A stretch of 64,000 nt of DNA from Acanthornis magna (GCA_036785705.1 JAWUZG010000036.1:9791501-9855500), one strand, 5' to 3'; positions 1 to 13,790 are shown, counted from the stretch's first letter. Notes: a model not told the origin generated them from the sequence alone. A program made the numbers and translations.

Positions 1-3000
1 TGTGGTTGATTGCTATGTGAACTCTAATTTTCCATTTGAAAAATAAAACCAGCAAATACTTGTCTTGTTTGAAGTCAATAGCCATTACACACAGCAATGG
101 AGAGTACTGGACTGGGACTATCAGCCCCTTGTCTTTCTAAATTCGGAAGAACTGCTGCATGTACATGAATTTTTTATCTGTGCTTTGCAGAGGTTCTGCT
201 CATAACACGAGGCCTGTGGAAATCACAAAAACTCATGGATTTTCATGATAGGAACAACTGGTTCTCCCATCTTTGAATGCTCTTCAATCCACTTTTCCTG
301 GGAGGACAGCACACAAATCTCTTCTTGACTGCCTTTGCAGCCATAATGTTGTCCCCAGCAGCTCTCCAGTATATCCCTCCAGTTCTGCACCTCCCCCAGA
401 ATTGTTGAAACAAAGGACCAAAGTTCAGAAATTAACTCTAAAATCTTTCTTAAGACGTCATTCCATAAACAGTGAGTAGTGATTCTTAAAGAATGTGAAT
501 ATTTCACAGGTAACAGAGATGTATACCAATGTAAATGGAAAGTGACGTAATTATGAATTAAATCCTCTGTAAGATATTAAATGGCATCTCTTTTGTTTAT
601 GATGTGGAAAAGTCTGTCTATAAAATGGTCTTGCAGAGTAGCACCGCATTTCCCTTGAGTTATGTAGTAAGGAATAAAATTAGGAAAAAAATGCAGCAGA
701 CTGCAGCAAAAAATCAATTTTTGAAGTTTGTTGATGGTAGGATTTATTCTTTTATTTCATTAACTCAACTGCCCAAATGGTGATTAATATCAAGGAAAAT
801 CAAATTGCTCATCTTCTGTCCCAAAAAGTAAAGTATAACAAAAAAAAAACCCAAAACAAAAAAACAAGCAAACAAAAAACCAACCAACCAACCAAACAAA
901 CAAAAACAAAAACAAAAACAAAAACAAAAACAAAAACAACAACCAAAAAAAAACCCACACTGAAGACTGACATATATCTTCAGTGTTTTTTACTTCTGTA
1001 AGCAACTTGGTCATGTACACATAGTTCACGAGTTCAGGACCAGCAATCTATATGTTCATCCAGTCCTTCTTCAAATGTAGACTATGCATTTCATTCTTTT
1101 ACAGCTCTGCTGAGTCTCAGTAACTTGGTTTTAGTCAAAGTACATCTTCTAAATATATATCTGTGGTCATCCTAAAATCTATTAATCAACCACATCCATG
1201 TAAAAAAGGTGTAAGTGACCTTCAATTGGTTGCAATTCACTTCTAAAAATATGCTTTATTTCCTATTTAAATATGTTTGGCCTCGGGTTCTTCATGTTAA
1301 GCCTTGTCATTCCTCTCTTAAAAGTCAAGTTTTATGACTGTATTTTCTCCATATAGAAGCAATTCAACTTTTCTTTCTGGTGTCCTTAACACACTGAGCT
1401 GTTTTAAGCCTCCTGATAGACTTTCCACATGTTCAGACACACAAAGGCAAATTTCTATGGTCTAATTATTTTTCAGCATATTTTTTCAAATGTAAACACT
1501 AAAACTATAAACAGCATTTCAGCATCAGCAATTTCCGTAGAACTCTCATATTCCTCTCAGAATTCCGTTCTTTCTGAATTGAATGGAACTTTGAGATATT
1601 CTTTGGAACTCGTAGAGTAAGATCAGCACTTTGAAAAGCAAAGACCACCACTTGGGATTATTATGACTTCATAACCTCATTTTTCAGTTTTATAAAATAA
1701 TCTCCCACAAAATAATGTATGCTGATGCCAAATTAATTCATTTAAATCAAGAGAATTCTTAGGTACATAGATACATTAGCTTTGAGAAATTGTGAGAGAT
1801 CATATTTAAATCTAAGTTTTGATGAGAAGCATTAGTGGAAAGGTTTGCACATATTGTAGTAAACACACCTCACTTTTGGATTCTATGCCAGAGCTGTAGC
1901 AGGTATCTTTGACATAACTGTATGTTTCACAATCCTTGTACTTGTGCAGGTGACAGTAGAGGTGAGTCTTGGTCTCTCAAAGATGATTAATTTTCAAAGT
2001 GTGTTGTCTTATGTGTTATTTTTGTCCTTTTTTGACAACTCTGTTTGCAAACATCCTTGATCTAAAGTAGCTAGCAAGGACTGTAAGTTCTACACTGCAA
2101 TTGGAACAAAACAAACAAACAAACAGACAGACAAAAAAGGCTTTATCATCTAGTTCTATATGGTAAAAATATGTGAACAGGTATAATAAAATTCTTTTCA
2201 GTGTGATTTAGCCCACTAGGTTTCCCAAATTAAGTCCTTAAAAACTGAGATAAAAAACAGAGGTTAACTGACATATTTACCACTGCAAATGTTCAATGAT
2301 TAATTTGGGAGTTGAAATCTTAACTATTTTAAGGATCTTCTCTTTCATTTGGCCCAATTCTTCTTTCTTACATAAGTTAGTGCTATAGATTTGAACGATC
2401 ACTTCACTATGACTCATCAATGTGATATTAATAAAGACTGGTGGATTTATTCCTTCTACTGGATTTTTAGGCAAAAAAATGTTGTACGTGAGTGAATATT
2501 AAAGTTTTTGCCTTGAATTTCATGTGACTAATTTAAAGGTCATACTTGTTAACTGTTGCAAATTTTTGCCTATGGAACCTTTGACATTATGAAATGAAAT
2601 TTAATATTATAACACTCTAAAATTCCTTCAGCCAATGGATTTTGTTTCATATTATGCAGCATTTTACATCTTGAAACCATGGCATTCCAAGCCCTATTCC
2701 TAAGGAAAAAAGAATAAGTATGTTTTGATTATGCAGACACCTGTAAACACTAATTGTAAGTGAGCATGTTGTAACCAGGACTGAAAAGGACATGATACTT
2801 TTTTTTACCATTATCACTTGGAAAAATAGGAAGAAATTAACTTACATTGCAGAGAGAATAGACTGCACTTTTTACAGATGTACAGCTTGATCGTGAAAAG
2901 GTGAACACCCTACTCCAGTATTCCTAGTTCACAATTTTTAAGTAGCATCTTGCCATTTTGATTTCTTTCTCTGAAATCTGTTGACTTGATACTGCTCTCC

Positions 3001-6000
3001 AGAGTTACAGGGATCAAACCACTTACAAACCTAGGCTTTGGGTAGACAAGTCATGGATTCCCATTGGTGGGCTGTCAGTCCTGCATACTCACAAAAAAAA
3101 TGTTACTGTGTCGAAAAACAAAGTCTATTAACAGTAGGCCTAAATTTGCAACAGATTCTTATTTCCAGCCAAAAGATTTATAGGAAACTGAAAATGCAGA
3201 CATTTGAAATTACTGAAATGGATGTTTTATTATCACAAAATATCTGCTTCTCTGAAACTTCATTTGGAAAAATTCAGCTTTTTAATATTTGAAAACTACG
3301 CTATTGGAGATTATATAGTGAAATGTGCACGGTAGAGTGTGACTGGAAGGTCCCAGTCACTGTCAGTGTTGTGTCAGGAGATTATATCCAGTCATGTCTG
3401 AAAATCTGGGACGTATTCCTTCTACTCGCACTCTTCTATTTTGAATCCTGGCTGGTGTGCTAGCAATAATACAGTAATATCTTTTAGATGACATGTTAAA
3501 TCAAAGTTTTCCAGAGATTAGCAATTACATGGTACATTTTGACAAAGAGAAGTACAATAAATCTAGTGTCCTGACAAATTTCTTCAGTAGTCTTCATAAC
3601 CTTTCCCCTAAAGAGAGGGCATGGTCTCTTTGGAAATAAGCATTTGTGCCCAAAGAGATGTCCTGCACAAAAAGCTGCTAAAAGATTAACGGATATCTAA
3701 TGCTCTAGGACACATTGCAATATGCCATTTTTTGAATGCCACAGTTTCACGGTTGCATTATAACACAATTTTATTTCTGTGCTCAGCATACAGATTGCAG
3801 ATGGCTCTATTTTTCACTGGTTTATTGAAACACTGGAAATTTGAAATATAGTCTTAGTGCCACACATTATATACAGAATGTATAAACTTTGTATTTACAG
3901 GAAATTAAAATGAGGGTTTTCGTGGATTGAAGGTTATGGGACTGATCTGAGAATTTTAGCCAAGGAAATTTTTTCTTTTTCTACACAGTCACTACCTGTA
4001 GAAATGTTACTAAAAAAAAAAAAAAAATCCAACCCACCAAAAAAACCCACAAAACCCCACAAACAAACAGCAACAAAGCAGCCCTGGAGTTCTCAAATTC
4101 AGCAAATGTATTGATAAGGTAATTTTCATTTTTATATAGTATCCAGTTGTAGCAAGTGAATAGTATGTCATCCAGTTAAATACACGCCTTAAAGGATTAC
4201 AATTTAAAAAAATTTGTAAAAAGTTATGTGAAAATATTGCCAGTTCTCAAACACAAAGGGCTTTTCCTTGCCTTTAAAAAGTTATCTGCCTCTATCACAC
4301 TGATTTTATCATCAAAACACAACGTCTTCTTGAACAGAGAAAGAAAATGTAGATGTTGATTTTCCTGGGTGTTGCCAACCAACAGTTGGCACATTTTTTA
4401 ACTTTTTATATGTTTACATGTTTAGAGCACTTAAGAAGATTTTCTAACACAGTTTTCCAGCAATTTTTAAATTCATGTGATGCATTTTGGAACATCAGGG
4501 ATGTATTAGGTGATTAGCTTTCAGCTGTGCATTTCCCTGAGCTTACACTTGTGGGTCTCTCAAGCTGCTTCAGTTGAAAATATTGAAGTCATTCTGACTT
4601 ATGATTTACCCATAGAAACTGATGGGGTTACATGCACTTATGGTCTCCTTGCTTGTACCCATGTGGCCTAAGTGTCAAGCATTGTAGCCCTGGAGTCCCA
4701 GGTCCCAGCAGTCCCTGCTGAATTCCGCAGTATGTGTTTTAACCTGGAACATGCACAAAAATGTATTCTGTTAAATGAAGGATTATGGTTACATATTGCA
4801 ATGGGGGAAATATGATGTCTGATCTGTGTAATATGCAAGATATGTACTCCTGAAGCCTGGAAACCTCTGCTGGCCCCTGGTGTGTTAAGGGTTAAGCAGA
4901 TGTGCCACCTTTGGAGTAAGCAACTTCTGGGGCATCACAGCTCCCTCTCAGTCATGATTTACTGTTTGTTTTCAGAAACAAGAAACTATCTCCTAACATT
5001 TCTGAAAAGCATGAAGAACAGAACTTAGGCTTCTCAGAAGGGTGTGGATTAATGTCACATTAAGGTCTGCAAAGGGTTTGTGTGATGGGTGCCTATCCAC
5101 TTGGAAGAGGAGCTGTAGATCCGAAGAAGGTATTCAGATGAATCACTGAACCACCTAACACTGTGATACTGTGATCTTTAAACTTACCAGTCCAAGATAT
5201 TTGAACTCATGGACAATGTTGTCAGCCTCTGTGGAGAGCTGTGAAGGTACTAGATGGAGTTCAAGCAGAACCGGAGTTTAAGTAGAACCAGTGTCCTCAA
5301 GTCCTATTATATAGTGACAATAGAGAGAGCTATTCTGAGTCACTCTCCATTGAGAGCATCTGAAGAAGGTGATCTTCTGGGAACTGACTTTAGAACAAGA
5401 CTGTTAAAATATTATCACCAATTCTGAACTGTGTGAAGCACATTAAACAGAATAATTCTGTTATTCTTTTCAGTTTTCTTTCTTCCATTCTCTATGCATA
5501 CAGATAATCTCACATTATTTTTAATTACATATAGGGTCCGCTTCACATACATAAACAGAACGACCCCATTAAGTAAGTTTCAATCTTTGGTCTACTTGCA
5601 TAAATCTCAAGTAAATTTCCTAAAGAAAATAGTTAAAGAAAGCTAAGAATTAATCAAAGTCAAGCAGTGAATGAACCAGGTAATTTAAAATCTGTGTCTG
5701 TGAGAAACTTGGCTGTGTCACAATCGTTTAAAAACCTTTAATTTTGGCTAAGATACAAACAGATGGCAGGATTTGGAGACCCAAACCAGTGAACTACTAA
5801 CTGGCAGCCAGGAATAAAGAGTGTGCTGGGAATGCAACCGGCAGGTTCTTGGATTCCACTTAGCCAAAATACTCCCCTGTTTTTTCTGGACTGTGAAATC
5901 TAGTGCAGTGGTCTTTGCAGGGGCTTGCTCTAAAGTAATCCAGAATAAGAAAGCATAACTGGAGGGAAAATATGTGAGGATGGCTTTAAAGGTCATTCTT

Positions 6001-6189
6001 TCGTCACGGCCCTCATACCCCCATGCTCTGTGCCAATCTGAAGTCATAAATTTATCTTCAGGAAGAGTAAGAATTTAGCAAATGCACGTCCTCTTATATT
6101 ACTCCAGCTTTAGGACTTCCTGACACAGAGGTGTCTTCTACAGAGATCACTGTTTCTGTTTTGTGCCCTCAGTTTGTGATAAAATTCTT
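1..6189. other. Non-coding AT-rich DNA, far upstream of ISL1
   Basis: No exon, RNA gene or complete mobile element was recognised. Open frames are short (99 codons or fewer), without domains. There is an A-rich tract at about 4011-4075. The segment 4850-5460 is somewhat less AT-rich and could be an old unrecognised repeat. Confidence 0.6.
838..958. repeat. A/C-rich low-complexity tract with (CAAAAA)n
   Basis: Contains CCAA units (about 880-895) and six CAAAAA units (about 901-936). The + strand is almost free of T and G, so it opens frames on both strands that are not genes. Confidence 0.9.
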
Positions 6190-7065
6190 GTTTGGGACAG
6201 TTGGTTGTTGATCCCCTCAAGGTCAGGGAGGTCCTACAAAGAGACCTTGAAAAATTAGAGAGTGGGGCAATCACCAACCACATGAAGTTTAACGAGGGAA
6301 AGTGCTGGATTCTGCACCTGGGATGGGGCAGCCCTGGATGCATGGACAGACTGGGGAATGAGAGGCTGGAGAGCAGTGCCATGGAAAGGGCCCTGGGGGT
6401 CCTGGTCAATGGCAAGTTGGACATGAGCCAGCAGTGCTCTGGCAGCCAGGAGGGCCAGCCCTGTCCTGGGGGCATCAGGCACAGCATGGCCAGCCGGGCA
6501 AGGGAGGGGATTGTCCTGCTCTGCTCTGCTCTGCTCTGCTCTGGGGCAGCCTCACCTCGAGTGCTGGGGGCAGCTTTGGGTGTCACAGTATAACAAGGAC
6601 ATTAAACTACTAGAGAGCATCCAGTAGAGGACAAAAAAGACAGTGAAGAGCCTTGAGGGAAAGATATATGAGGAGCAGCTGAGGTCACTTGGTCAGTTCA
6701 GCCTGGAGAAGACTGAGGGGAGACCTCACTGCAGTCTGCAACTTCCTGGTGAGGGGAAGAGGAGGGACAGGCACTGATCTCTTCTCTGTGATGATAGTGA
6801 CCAGACCTGAGGGAATGGCCTGAAGATGTGCCAGGGGAGGTTTAGGAAAAGGTTGGATACCAGGAACAAGTTCCTCACCCAGAGGGTGGCTGGGAACTAG
6901 AACAGTTCCCCAGGGAAGTGGTCACAGCACCAAGCCTGACAGAGTTCAAGAAGCGTTTGCACAATGCTCTCAGGCACATGGTGTGACTCCTGAGGACAGT
7001 TCTTTGAAGGGCCAGGAGTTGGACTCGATAATCCTTGTGGGTCCCTTCCAACTCAGAATATATGA
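6190..7065 (+). mobile_element. CR1 LINE, 3'-terminal fragment (ORF2 end plus 3'UTR)
   Basis: The translated 6210-6590 segment reads as the end of the CR1 ORF2 reverse transcriptase, with the family signatures NHMKFNEGKC, LHLGWG and RLESSAMERALGVL. The nucleotide sequence downstream follows the CR1 3' region (GGTCACTTGGTCAGTTCAGC, AAGAAGCGTTTG, GGACTCGATAATCCTTGTGG). It ends near GAATATATGAATAG, a decayed CR1 terminal repeat. 5' truncation is typical of CR1. Frame breaks show it is dead. A tandem CTCTG run sits at 6518-6543. Confidence 0.93.
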
Positions 7066-7139
7066 ATAGAATATATGAGGTCATTTCATTTAATTTCATA
7101 AAATGAAAGCATCTATGCTTATGGGACAACTTTTATAAC

Positions 7140-7168
7140 AACAAACAAACAAACAAACAAACAAACAA
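7140..7168. repeat. (CAAA)n microsatellite
   Basis: About six CAAA/ACAA units shortly after the 3' end of the CR1 fragment. Confidence 0.85.
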
Positions 7169-7169
7169 T

Positions 7170-10078
7170 AAACAAATTGCATGTCAGGGCCTCTGGAAAG
7201 CAAATTAGTCTGTTCCCATGAGCTTTCTGATGACTAAGTGTGACCAGAACACTCTGGTCCCAAACCCTGATAGTGTGGTTACCATAAGTTATGCTGTTTT
7301 ATGAGGCAAGTAGCTGTTCTCTGTGACTGAGCTAGACATATATTGGTTCCCTTTCCCTCATTGTCAGTCCCTGAAGGTCCTAGCAACAAAGTAGACAAAC
7401 CAAACAGATTTCTTCTTCCTCTCCCTCCTGGCCTCAAGGTTCCTAGACGCCAGGCTGATTTCTCCCTTCCTCTCTTGTCTTGATGTTCCAGGCACTGAGT
7501 TAGCCTGGCGGTGGTAATGGCCCTGCCAGAAAACAGGGAAGTGCAGCAGCAGCCAGAGCACACTCAATAAAATCAAACAGTTATAAGTCCTAAGCGGGAA
7601 GGACTAGAACAGCTGCCAGACTGTGAGACTTGTGACCTCACAATGGCCAGAGACACCTCTGCTGTCCTCTGCTTCCTCCAAAATCTAAGCAACTTGTATT
7701 TTTTCATGTAAATTTCAAGTCTGGATTATGATTGCTATGCAGGTGGTAAACTGCATATTAAGATCTGACACAATCTGCAGAGGGTCCAGGTGATTACAAA
7801 TCACAAGCTGTGTTATAAATTCTATATTACTCTACTTATAGATTGCATTCTATTGATTCTGCTAGTAGACATCCTGTGCCATTCTGATCACAAATTCTGA
7901 CCTATAGTAATCATGAAATCGTGTTAAGAAATTAAAGCTTCAATTGTTACTGTGAATTAATGTCATCATCTTTCTGCTAAGGATCCCTAAAAGAACCCAT
8001 CTGTCCCCTCAGTGTCAGATGACACTAAAGCTGTGGAATTTCCAGCTGGTAATACAAGAGCAAAACCAAAGGGCTCTTTCCTCATCAAAAGGAAAAATTC
8101 TGCAGGAGTCACGTTTCACTGGAAGAATCCAGAAAACATCACAAAACAGTCAGTTCCCTGCAGCAACAGGACTCTCTTCCCTGAAGATTCCCATTATGCC
8201 TGGTTTTGGATGTGGGGTGAGATGCAGGAGCTCATCCCAGACTCTTTCTGACTACAAGCTTGGTGAAAAAGTTCAGACATTAACTCTCTGTATATCAAAC
8301 TGTGTTTCCACACAAAGCACAACAGTTATACAAGACAGTAAGACACTGGCACGTTTTAAAAGCCTCCTTGATCTGGACCATTAGTAACGAGCCCTGCTAG
8401 AGAGGTCCTTTTCCTACAATAAATGTGACTCATAAAGCTGACCACTCCTTTCCTGCTCAGGTGATACACTTCCCCCAAAACACATATCTAGAGAAAAAAA
8501 GAGTATGGCATATATGGATTAATACCAGTTTTGAAGCAATTTCAAAGTAGGAGAAAGCATGGTTTGGCACTTCCTAAAGTTCAAAGGGAGAAGCAGGAGA
8601 TTTCTCAGCTGTACTGAAATCGGCAAAACAAAATGCTTGCTTAAATGATTCCCACTGGGAAGGACAGAAGAGCAAAGTGATAAACAGATGACCAGAAACT
8701 TTGATGCACACTGTGAAACTCCCTTTGACCTTTAGTGCAGTATGGAATGTGGATATATTCCCTAAAATAGTATACAGTACTACAGATCTACTTTTGATCT
8801 TTTACATATTACAGTCACACTGTTAATAGTGTCATCCTTTTAAGATGCTATCCTTGAGATGCCAAACCAGTAATGATTTGGGCTGGTAGTACAGTCATCT
8901 AGTTAGGAATAACTGCTTATTTCATCCACAATGTCAAGTTAAAAGAAACAAGAGTACAGTGAGATCAGAGTTATCCACTGAAGCCTTGAGTTATAATTAA
9001 TTGAAATTTCAAGTAAAATATTTCACATTTTGCAGTCACCAGAGAATATGCAAAATAGAGCTGTTATGGAGGAAGTTAGTTTGGTTTAGTTTTGCAAAGC
9101 TGCCAACTGTCAAACTTAAGTAAACATTTTTTTATGGAACTTGCATGCACAGAAATTAAAATATACAGCAGCATAAACAAATATGAGGATGAAACTGGAG
9201 TGGCACAGGAGAAGTCATCTCAAATCTAGCTATTGTGTTTGAAAGACAGACAGCTTTTACCCCGTTGCAGTAAAAAAAAAGAAAAGAATTTGCTTTTTAA
9301 ATATATCTTTATCTCTACTGGAATTGTGAGGCATTTTGCCACCAAATCACTTCTCACACAGTCACTGCATGCACTTGTGTCTAACAGTCTTCACATTTCT
9401 AGCACAGTTTTTAGGGTCTCCCTTGAGCTCAAGGGCAGGTATGAGGCTCCTACCCCCACTTTGGTGAGCTGATTCACACAGAAGAAACTGGAAGTCTCCT
9501 CCTTCTGTCTCTCTGTGAGGGAAAAGAGAAAAACTCATGTTTACATGGGGTTCAGCTTATGTAAATCACTGAGCATGGCTCAGACTTCTGCCTTTTGGTG
9601 TGTACTCTGCTCTCCGTCTGACTCCTCAGGATTTTAATAACACACTGAATTTAGGCATCTGATGGTGGAAAGCCACTAATGCAAACTATTGCTAATGACA
9701 TTCAAGAGAGTAAGTTCAATTAAGCTATGGTGATTTTGGCTGCAGGACAGAATTTATATGTGAAACTCATTGCCATGAGTAAGGATTTTACTGACACACT
9801 TGCACACAGTATTGCACTCAGCCACTAAATCCTAGAATCAGCTTTAGAGAAGGATCTTGGCTTTCATATACAGAGGTATTTTTAATTTTCTTAGTTGTAG
9901 ACAGGAGCTTAAAGTCACAAGCTCTTAAAATCTGAAATATCAAATAGGAGCTGAAGGAATAAAAGTGTATCTGTTAAAATCTAACTGGTGCTCAATTTAA
10001 CAGTTCTGGCTCTTTTGTAATGCACAGAAAGTGACATAAAAACTAAGTAAACTTAATCAAGTTTTTATGCTGTGCAGT
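7170..10078. other. Non-coding DNA between the CR1 fragment and the LTR
   Basis: No recognisable gene. The longest frame, 8019-8384 (121 codons), has no domain and overlaps a second frame (8012-8251). It is treated as chance. Confidence 0.6.
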
Positions 10079-11189
10079 TGTAGTGGGCTGACCCTGGCTG
10101 AATGCAAGGCACCCACCAGAGTTGCTCTCTCAGTCCTCTCCACAAGTGGACAGAGGAGAGAAAATATAGTGAAAGGTTCATGAGTTAAGGAAACGAAGAG
10201 AGATCACTCACCAATACCACCATGGGAGAAACAGACTCAGCTTAGGGATATTAAATTAATTTATTAGTAACAAAACTAAAGCAGGATAAAGAGACATAAA
10301 ATATATCTTAAAAACACCTTCCTCCCCAACCCCTTTTCCAGCTCTACCTCCTCCCTACCAATGGCACAGGAAGATGGGAATGAAAGTTACGGTCTGTTTG
10401 TCACACATTGCTTCTGCTGCTGCTCAGGGAGAAGAGTCTTTCCCCTGCTCCAGCATAGAGTCCCTTCCATGGGGGACAGTCCTCTGTGAATTTATCCAAC
10501 ATGAGTGCATCCCACGGGCATCAATCTCCATGAGCTGCTCCACCATGGATCCGTCTTCCATGGGGTGCCATCTTTCAAGGACAGGCTACTCCAGGCATGG
10601 GTATCCCACAGGTCACAAGTCCTACCAGGAAACCTTCTCCGGTGTGGGCTCCTCTCTCTACGGGTCTGCACATCCCTGAGTGGAGCCTGCTCCAGCATAA
10701 CCTTCCCAAGGGTCTACAGCCTTCTCTCAGGCATCCACCTGCTCCAGTGTGGGTCTCCTCCATGGGCTGCAGGTGGATCTTTGCTCTTCCATGGATCTCC
10801 ATGAGCTGCAGGAGCACAGCTTCTTCACCATGGTCTCTCCAGGGGCTGCAGGGGAATCTCAGCTCCATCACCTAAGCATCTCCTTCCCCTCCTTCTCCAT
10901 TGACCTGCATGTCTGCAGAGCTGTTCCTGTCACATCTTCTCACCCCGCTCTTCTCTGGCCACAAGTATATCTGTGCAATAACATTTTTTTTTTTCTTAAA
11001 TGTGTTATCACAGAGGCATTACTATCATTCCTGACTGACTCAGCCTTGGCCAGCAGTGGGTCCATCCTTGAGCCAGCTGGCATTGGCTCTGTCAGACGCT
11101 GGGAAAGCTTCTGGCAGCTTCTCACAGAAGCCACAGAGCCAATCCTGTACCCCCCCTCTGCCAGAGCCTGGTGGTGCAAACCCAGTGCA
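10079..11189 (-). mobile_element. Solo LTR of an avian endogenous retrovirus
   Basis: A 1.1-kb element with TG...CA ends when read on the minus strand (TGCACTGGGTTTG at 11189, ending CCCACTACA at 10079). It resembles an LTR type I recall as frequent in bird genomes, with GGCATTGGCTCTGTC-type and CACAGAGGCATTAC-type segments on the + strand. The middle carries degenerate repeats of CTGCTCCAG...CATGGG. On the minus strand AATAAA occurs at about 10262, as expected for the polyadenylation signal. No retroviral gene flanks it. I could not find a convincing target-site duplication. The open frames inside it are chance frames. Confidence 0.8.
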
Positions 11190-11710
11190 GCTATAGACAA
11201 TGTATAATCATTGTCATCATCACCATCAACAACAAGGATGACTTTTTTACAGAAGGATACTGTGATGGCTGGTGAGTAATACTTTGGCATCATTGACAAG
11301 CACAAACTGTGACAACTGTGCTGGACCATAAGCTTTCAGGTACCCAAGAGACCAGGCCATGTCTTACCAGAAGTTAACAGTACCAGCCTGAGCTGGGACT
11401 AGGCAAAATTAAAACTGCTGCAGCTCTGCACTACTTGTGTACACGCAGAAGGGGGGGATTGATTACAAGCCAATTAATTTACCCATAAATGTGAGTACTC
11501 CTGAGCCCATTGAGTTCTCCTGCACAGCAGCAGGCTGCACAGTTGTGATGTCCCTTTGAGCAGGGATCCTCCTTAGGGTTACTCTTCAAGACCTCTAATG
11601 AGGTCAATGACATTTTACATTGGGCCTAAAATTATGTCATGTGCTAGCAACATACACATGTCCAACTATAATTTTTTTGAAGTGTAGGAAATAGTAGAGT
11701 GTTTGACTGC

Positions 11711-11880
11711 CATCTAATCACCATCTAAATTTTTGCTTAAATAATTGTCAAATCATCATTAAATCATTGTCAAATAATTGTTATATCACTGTTTAATTAC
11801 CATTCAATTATTGCTTAATCACTATTTGACTAACATACAGTCATCAATATGTTATGATTGGACCACCATCTAATCATCAA
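11711..11880. repeat. Degenerate 11-12 bp tandem array with TAAT/ATCA cores
   Basis: About ten consecutive diverged units can be aligned, for example TAAATAATTGTC, TAAATCATTGTC, AAATAATTGTT, TAATTACCATTC and TAATCACTATT. The array is bracketed by two copies of CCATCTAATCA (11711-11721 and 11866-11876). It is too regular for general AT-richness. Confidence 0.7.
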
Positions 11881-13334
11881 GAAACCCCTTTTTGTTAATA
11901 TTATTATGACTTCTTTTAATAACTCCTCTAATAAATACCAAAAGAAAATTAGTCTCTTCCTGTTCTTCCTGAATTACTGAACTGTCAAGGAACTTAATGA
12001 GAAAATGGCAGAATATTAGGTAAAAATCATAAATCCAGCTTCCAGGTGCTGCAAAAACGTTGAACCTTACTAAATTTGCATGACACAAATACTAGATACA
12101 TGCTACTTTTCTAAAGAAAATATCAGGCTAAACATTCAAACTAAATAAAACCAGGAGGCAAATTTGAACATAGTCCTGATGTTTCTCGGTTAATTCCTGC
12201 TGCAGCTGAAATATTCTCCTATTAATTCATTGTTTTATGGGTTACCTTCTTGCTTACTTTTTATTTCACCAGTCCCATTTTCGTTCTTTATATTACAGGT
12301 TTGAAAATCTGTTTAAGACTCTACAGTGTTATTGATCAAGTAATAGGTTATAAAGAAAATACTTAATCCTGTGAACACACCAATATTTGTTATTTATCAT
12401 ATCACTTTTCAAATTACTATAGACAGTGATATACAATATTATATAAATAATACTTTCAGTCACTCTTTAATTTCACAGTTGTTTTACTTTTTAAAGTATC
12501 CTGTCTCTGAGCCATAAGTTAGTATTGCCATCTAATTCATGTTACTGCCTTGGGACCCCTCCAATTGTCTCCTGTTATTATTATTTTGCCTCTGTTCACA
12601 TACTATTCTGAACAGTGCCACTTCCTGGTTCAGTTTTACATTTCAGCTTCATCAACTTTTTTTTTTTTTTCTGAAATATTCAGGATAAATAGAGTCATCT
12701 GAGCTTTTAAGTTTATTCTTGGACATATCTATATTCCAAGTAGCCCATCGTCCATCCTGTCACCCATATTAATTCCTGAAACAAATTCAAATGTTAGTAA
12801 AACTTTCCTGATTAGAATTAATTTTTAATTTAATGTATTTCAGATGGTTTTTACTTTATATCACAAGAATCTAAGAATTTGTATCTCCCTTAGTAACACT
12901 AGCAGTGGAAGTCACTGCAGCCTACCATTCCATGTGGATTTGGTGATAAACTAGGGCAGCATAATGGGCAAAAGGTGGCACAGCCACAGCTTCAACAAGA
13001 AGTATTCCCAGGAGCGTAACCCCAGCATTCACATTGAAAAACAGACATACATAAAATGTTTAGTTGCTGCTAAGGTTCACCAGACACAGAAAATGTAGAG
13101 AATAAGGTCAGTGGCAAGTAATCTGGACAGAGAAGAGGAAATACCAGGAAGAAAACTGAAGAGAGCTAATTAATGTGCCAATGCTGACCTAGCTTGGACT
13201 GTGCAGAAACATTTCTAGGATTAGAGAATAACTCTCGCACAATAAATTTAACATTATTTTTACAGATCTGGACTTACCTCAAAACAGGCAACTTCATACT
13301 GTGAGGCATCAAATATGAGCAGAGCAGCACCCAC

Positions 13335-13790
13335 TACACACATTAATTGTATTGAGAATCAGAATGAAGGGTTTGTTTGGGTTCTCCTGAATGGGATAGA
13401 TTGTGGAAGAAGGTTTTTTGAAGCAAAGTTTAATAGACAAACACACAGACACTGGACCCCCTTGAGGAAGGGAGTTAAACATATAACCCATGGAAAGAGA
13501 AGGGACTCTTTGAACATGGGACGGACTCCTGTATCACAGATTCTAAAGCGGTAGGAAAGAGATTTCAAAGCCATAATGCCTCATTGCATAGACCTGCTTT
13601 GAGGAGATCCTGTATCATGGGCCAGGGGAGTGAGTAGTCCCGCCACATACCAGAAGTGAGCTAAGCCACACCGTGCCAAGAGAGCTATCAAGACCAGAGC
13701 TGTTGAATGTGCAGTAGAGAGAGGCAGAACTGAGGCACAATTGACTCTAACCATGTAGGGATTCATAAGTTATAGTTGTCCTTACAAACT
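13335..13790 (-). mobile_element. Possible LTR-like fragment
   Basis: Read on the minus strand, the segment has a promoter-like unit followed by CTATTAAACTTTGCTTC, typical of the R region of LTRs, and C/T-rich flanks. I do not recognise the family and find no clear ends. It could equally be unique DNA. Confidence 0.25.

Noticed and set aside
6110..6586. 158-codon minus-strand open frame
   Set aside because: It is antisense to the CR1 ORF2 remnant read on the + strand, whose protein I recognise.
8012..8384. Two overlapping plus-strand frames (79 and 121 codons)
   Set aside because: No recognisable domain, different frames over the same AT-rich DNA, no promoter or poly(A) context.
10374..11329. 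Cluster of 90-150 codon frames around 10.4-11.3 kb
   Set aside because: They lie almost entirely within the LTR in multiple frames on both strands, matching no retroviral protein.
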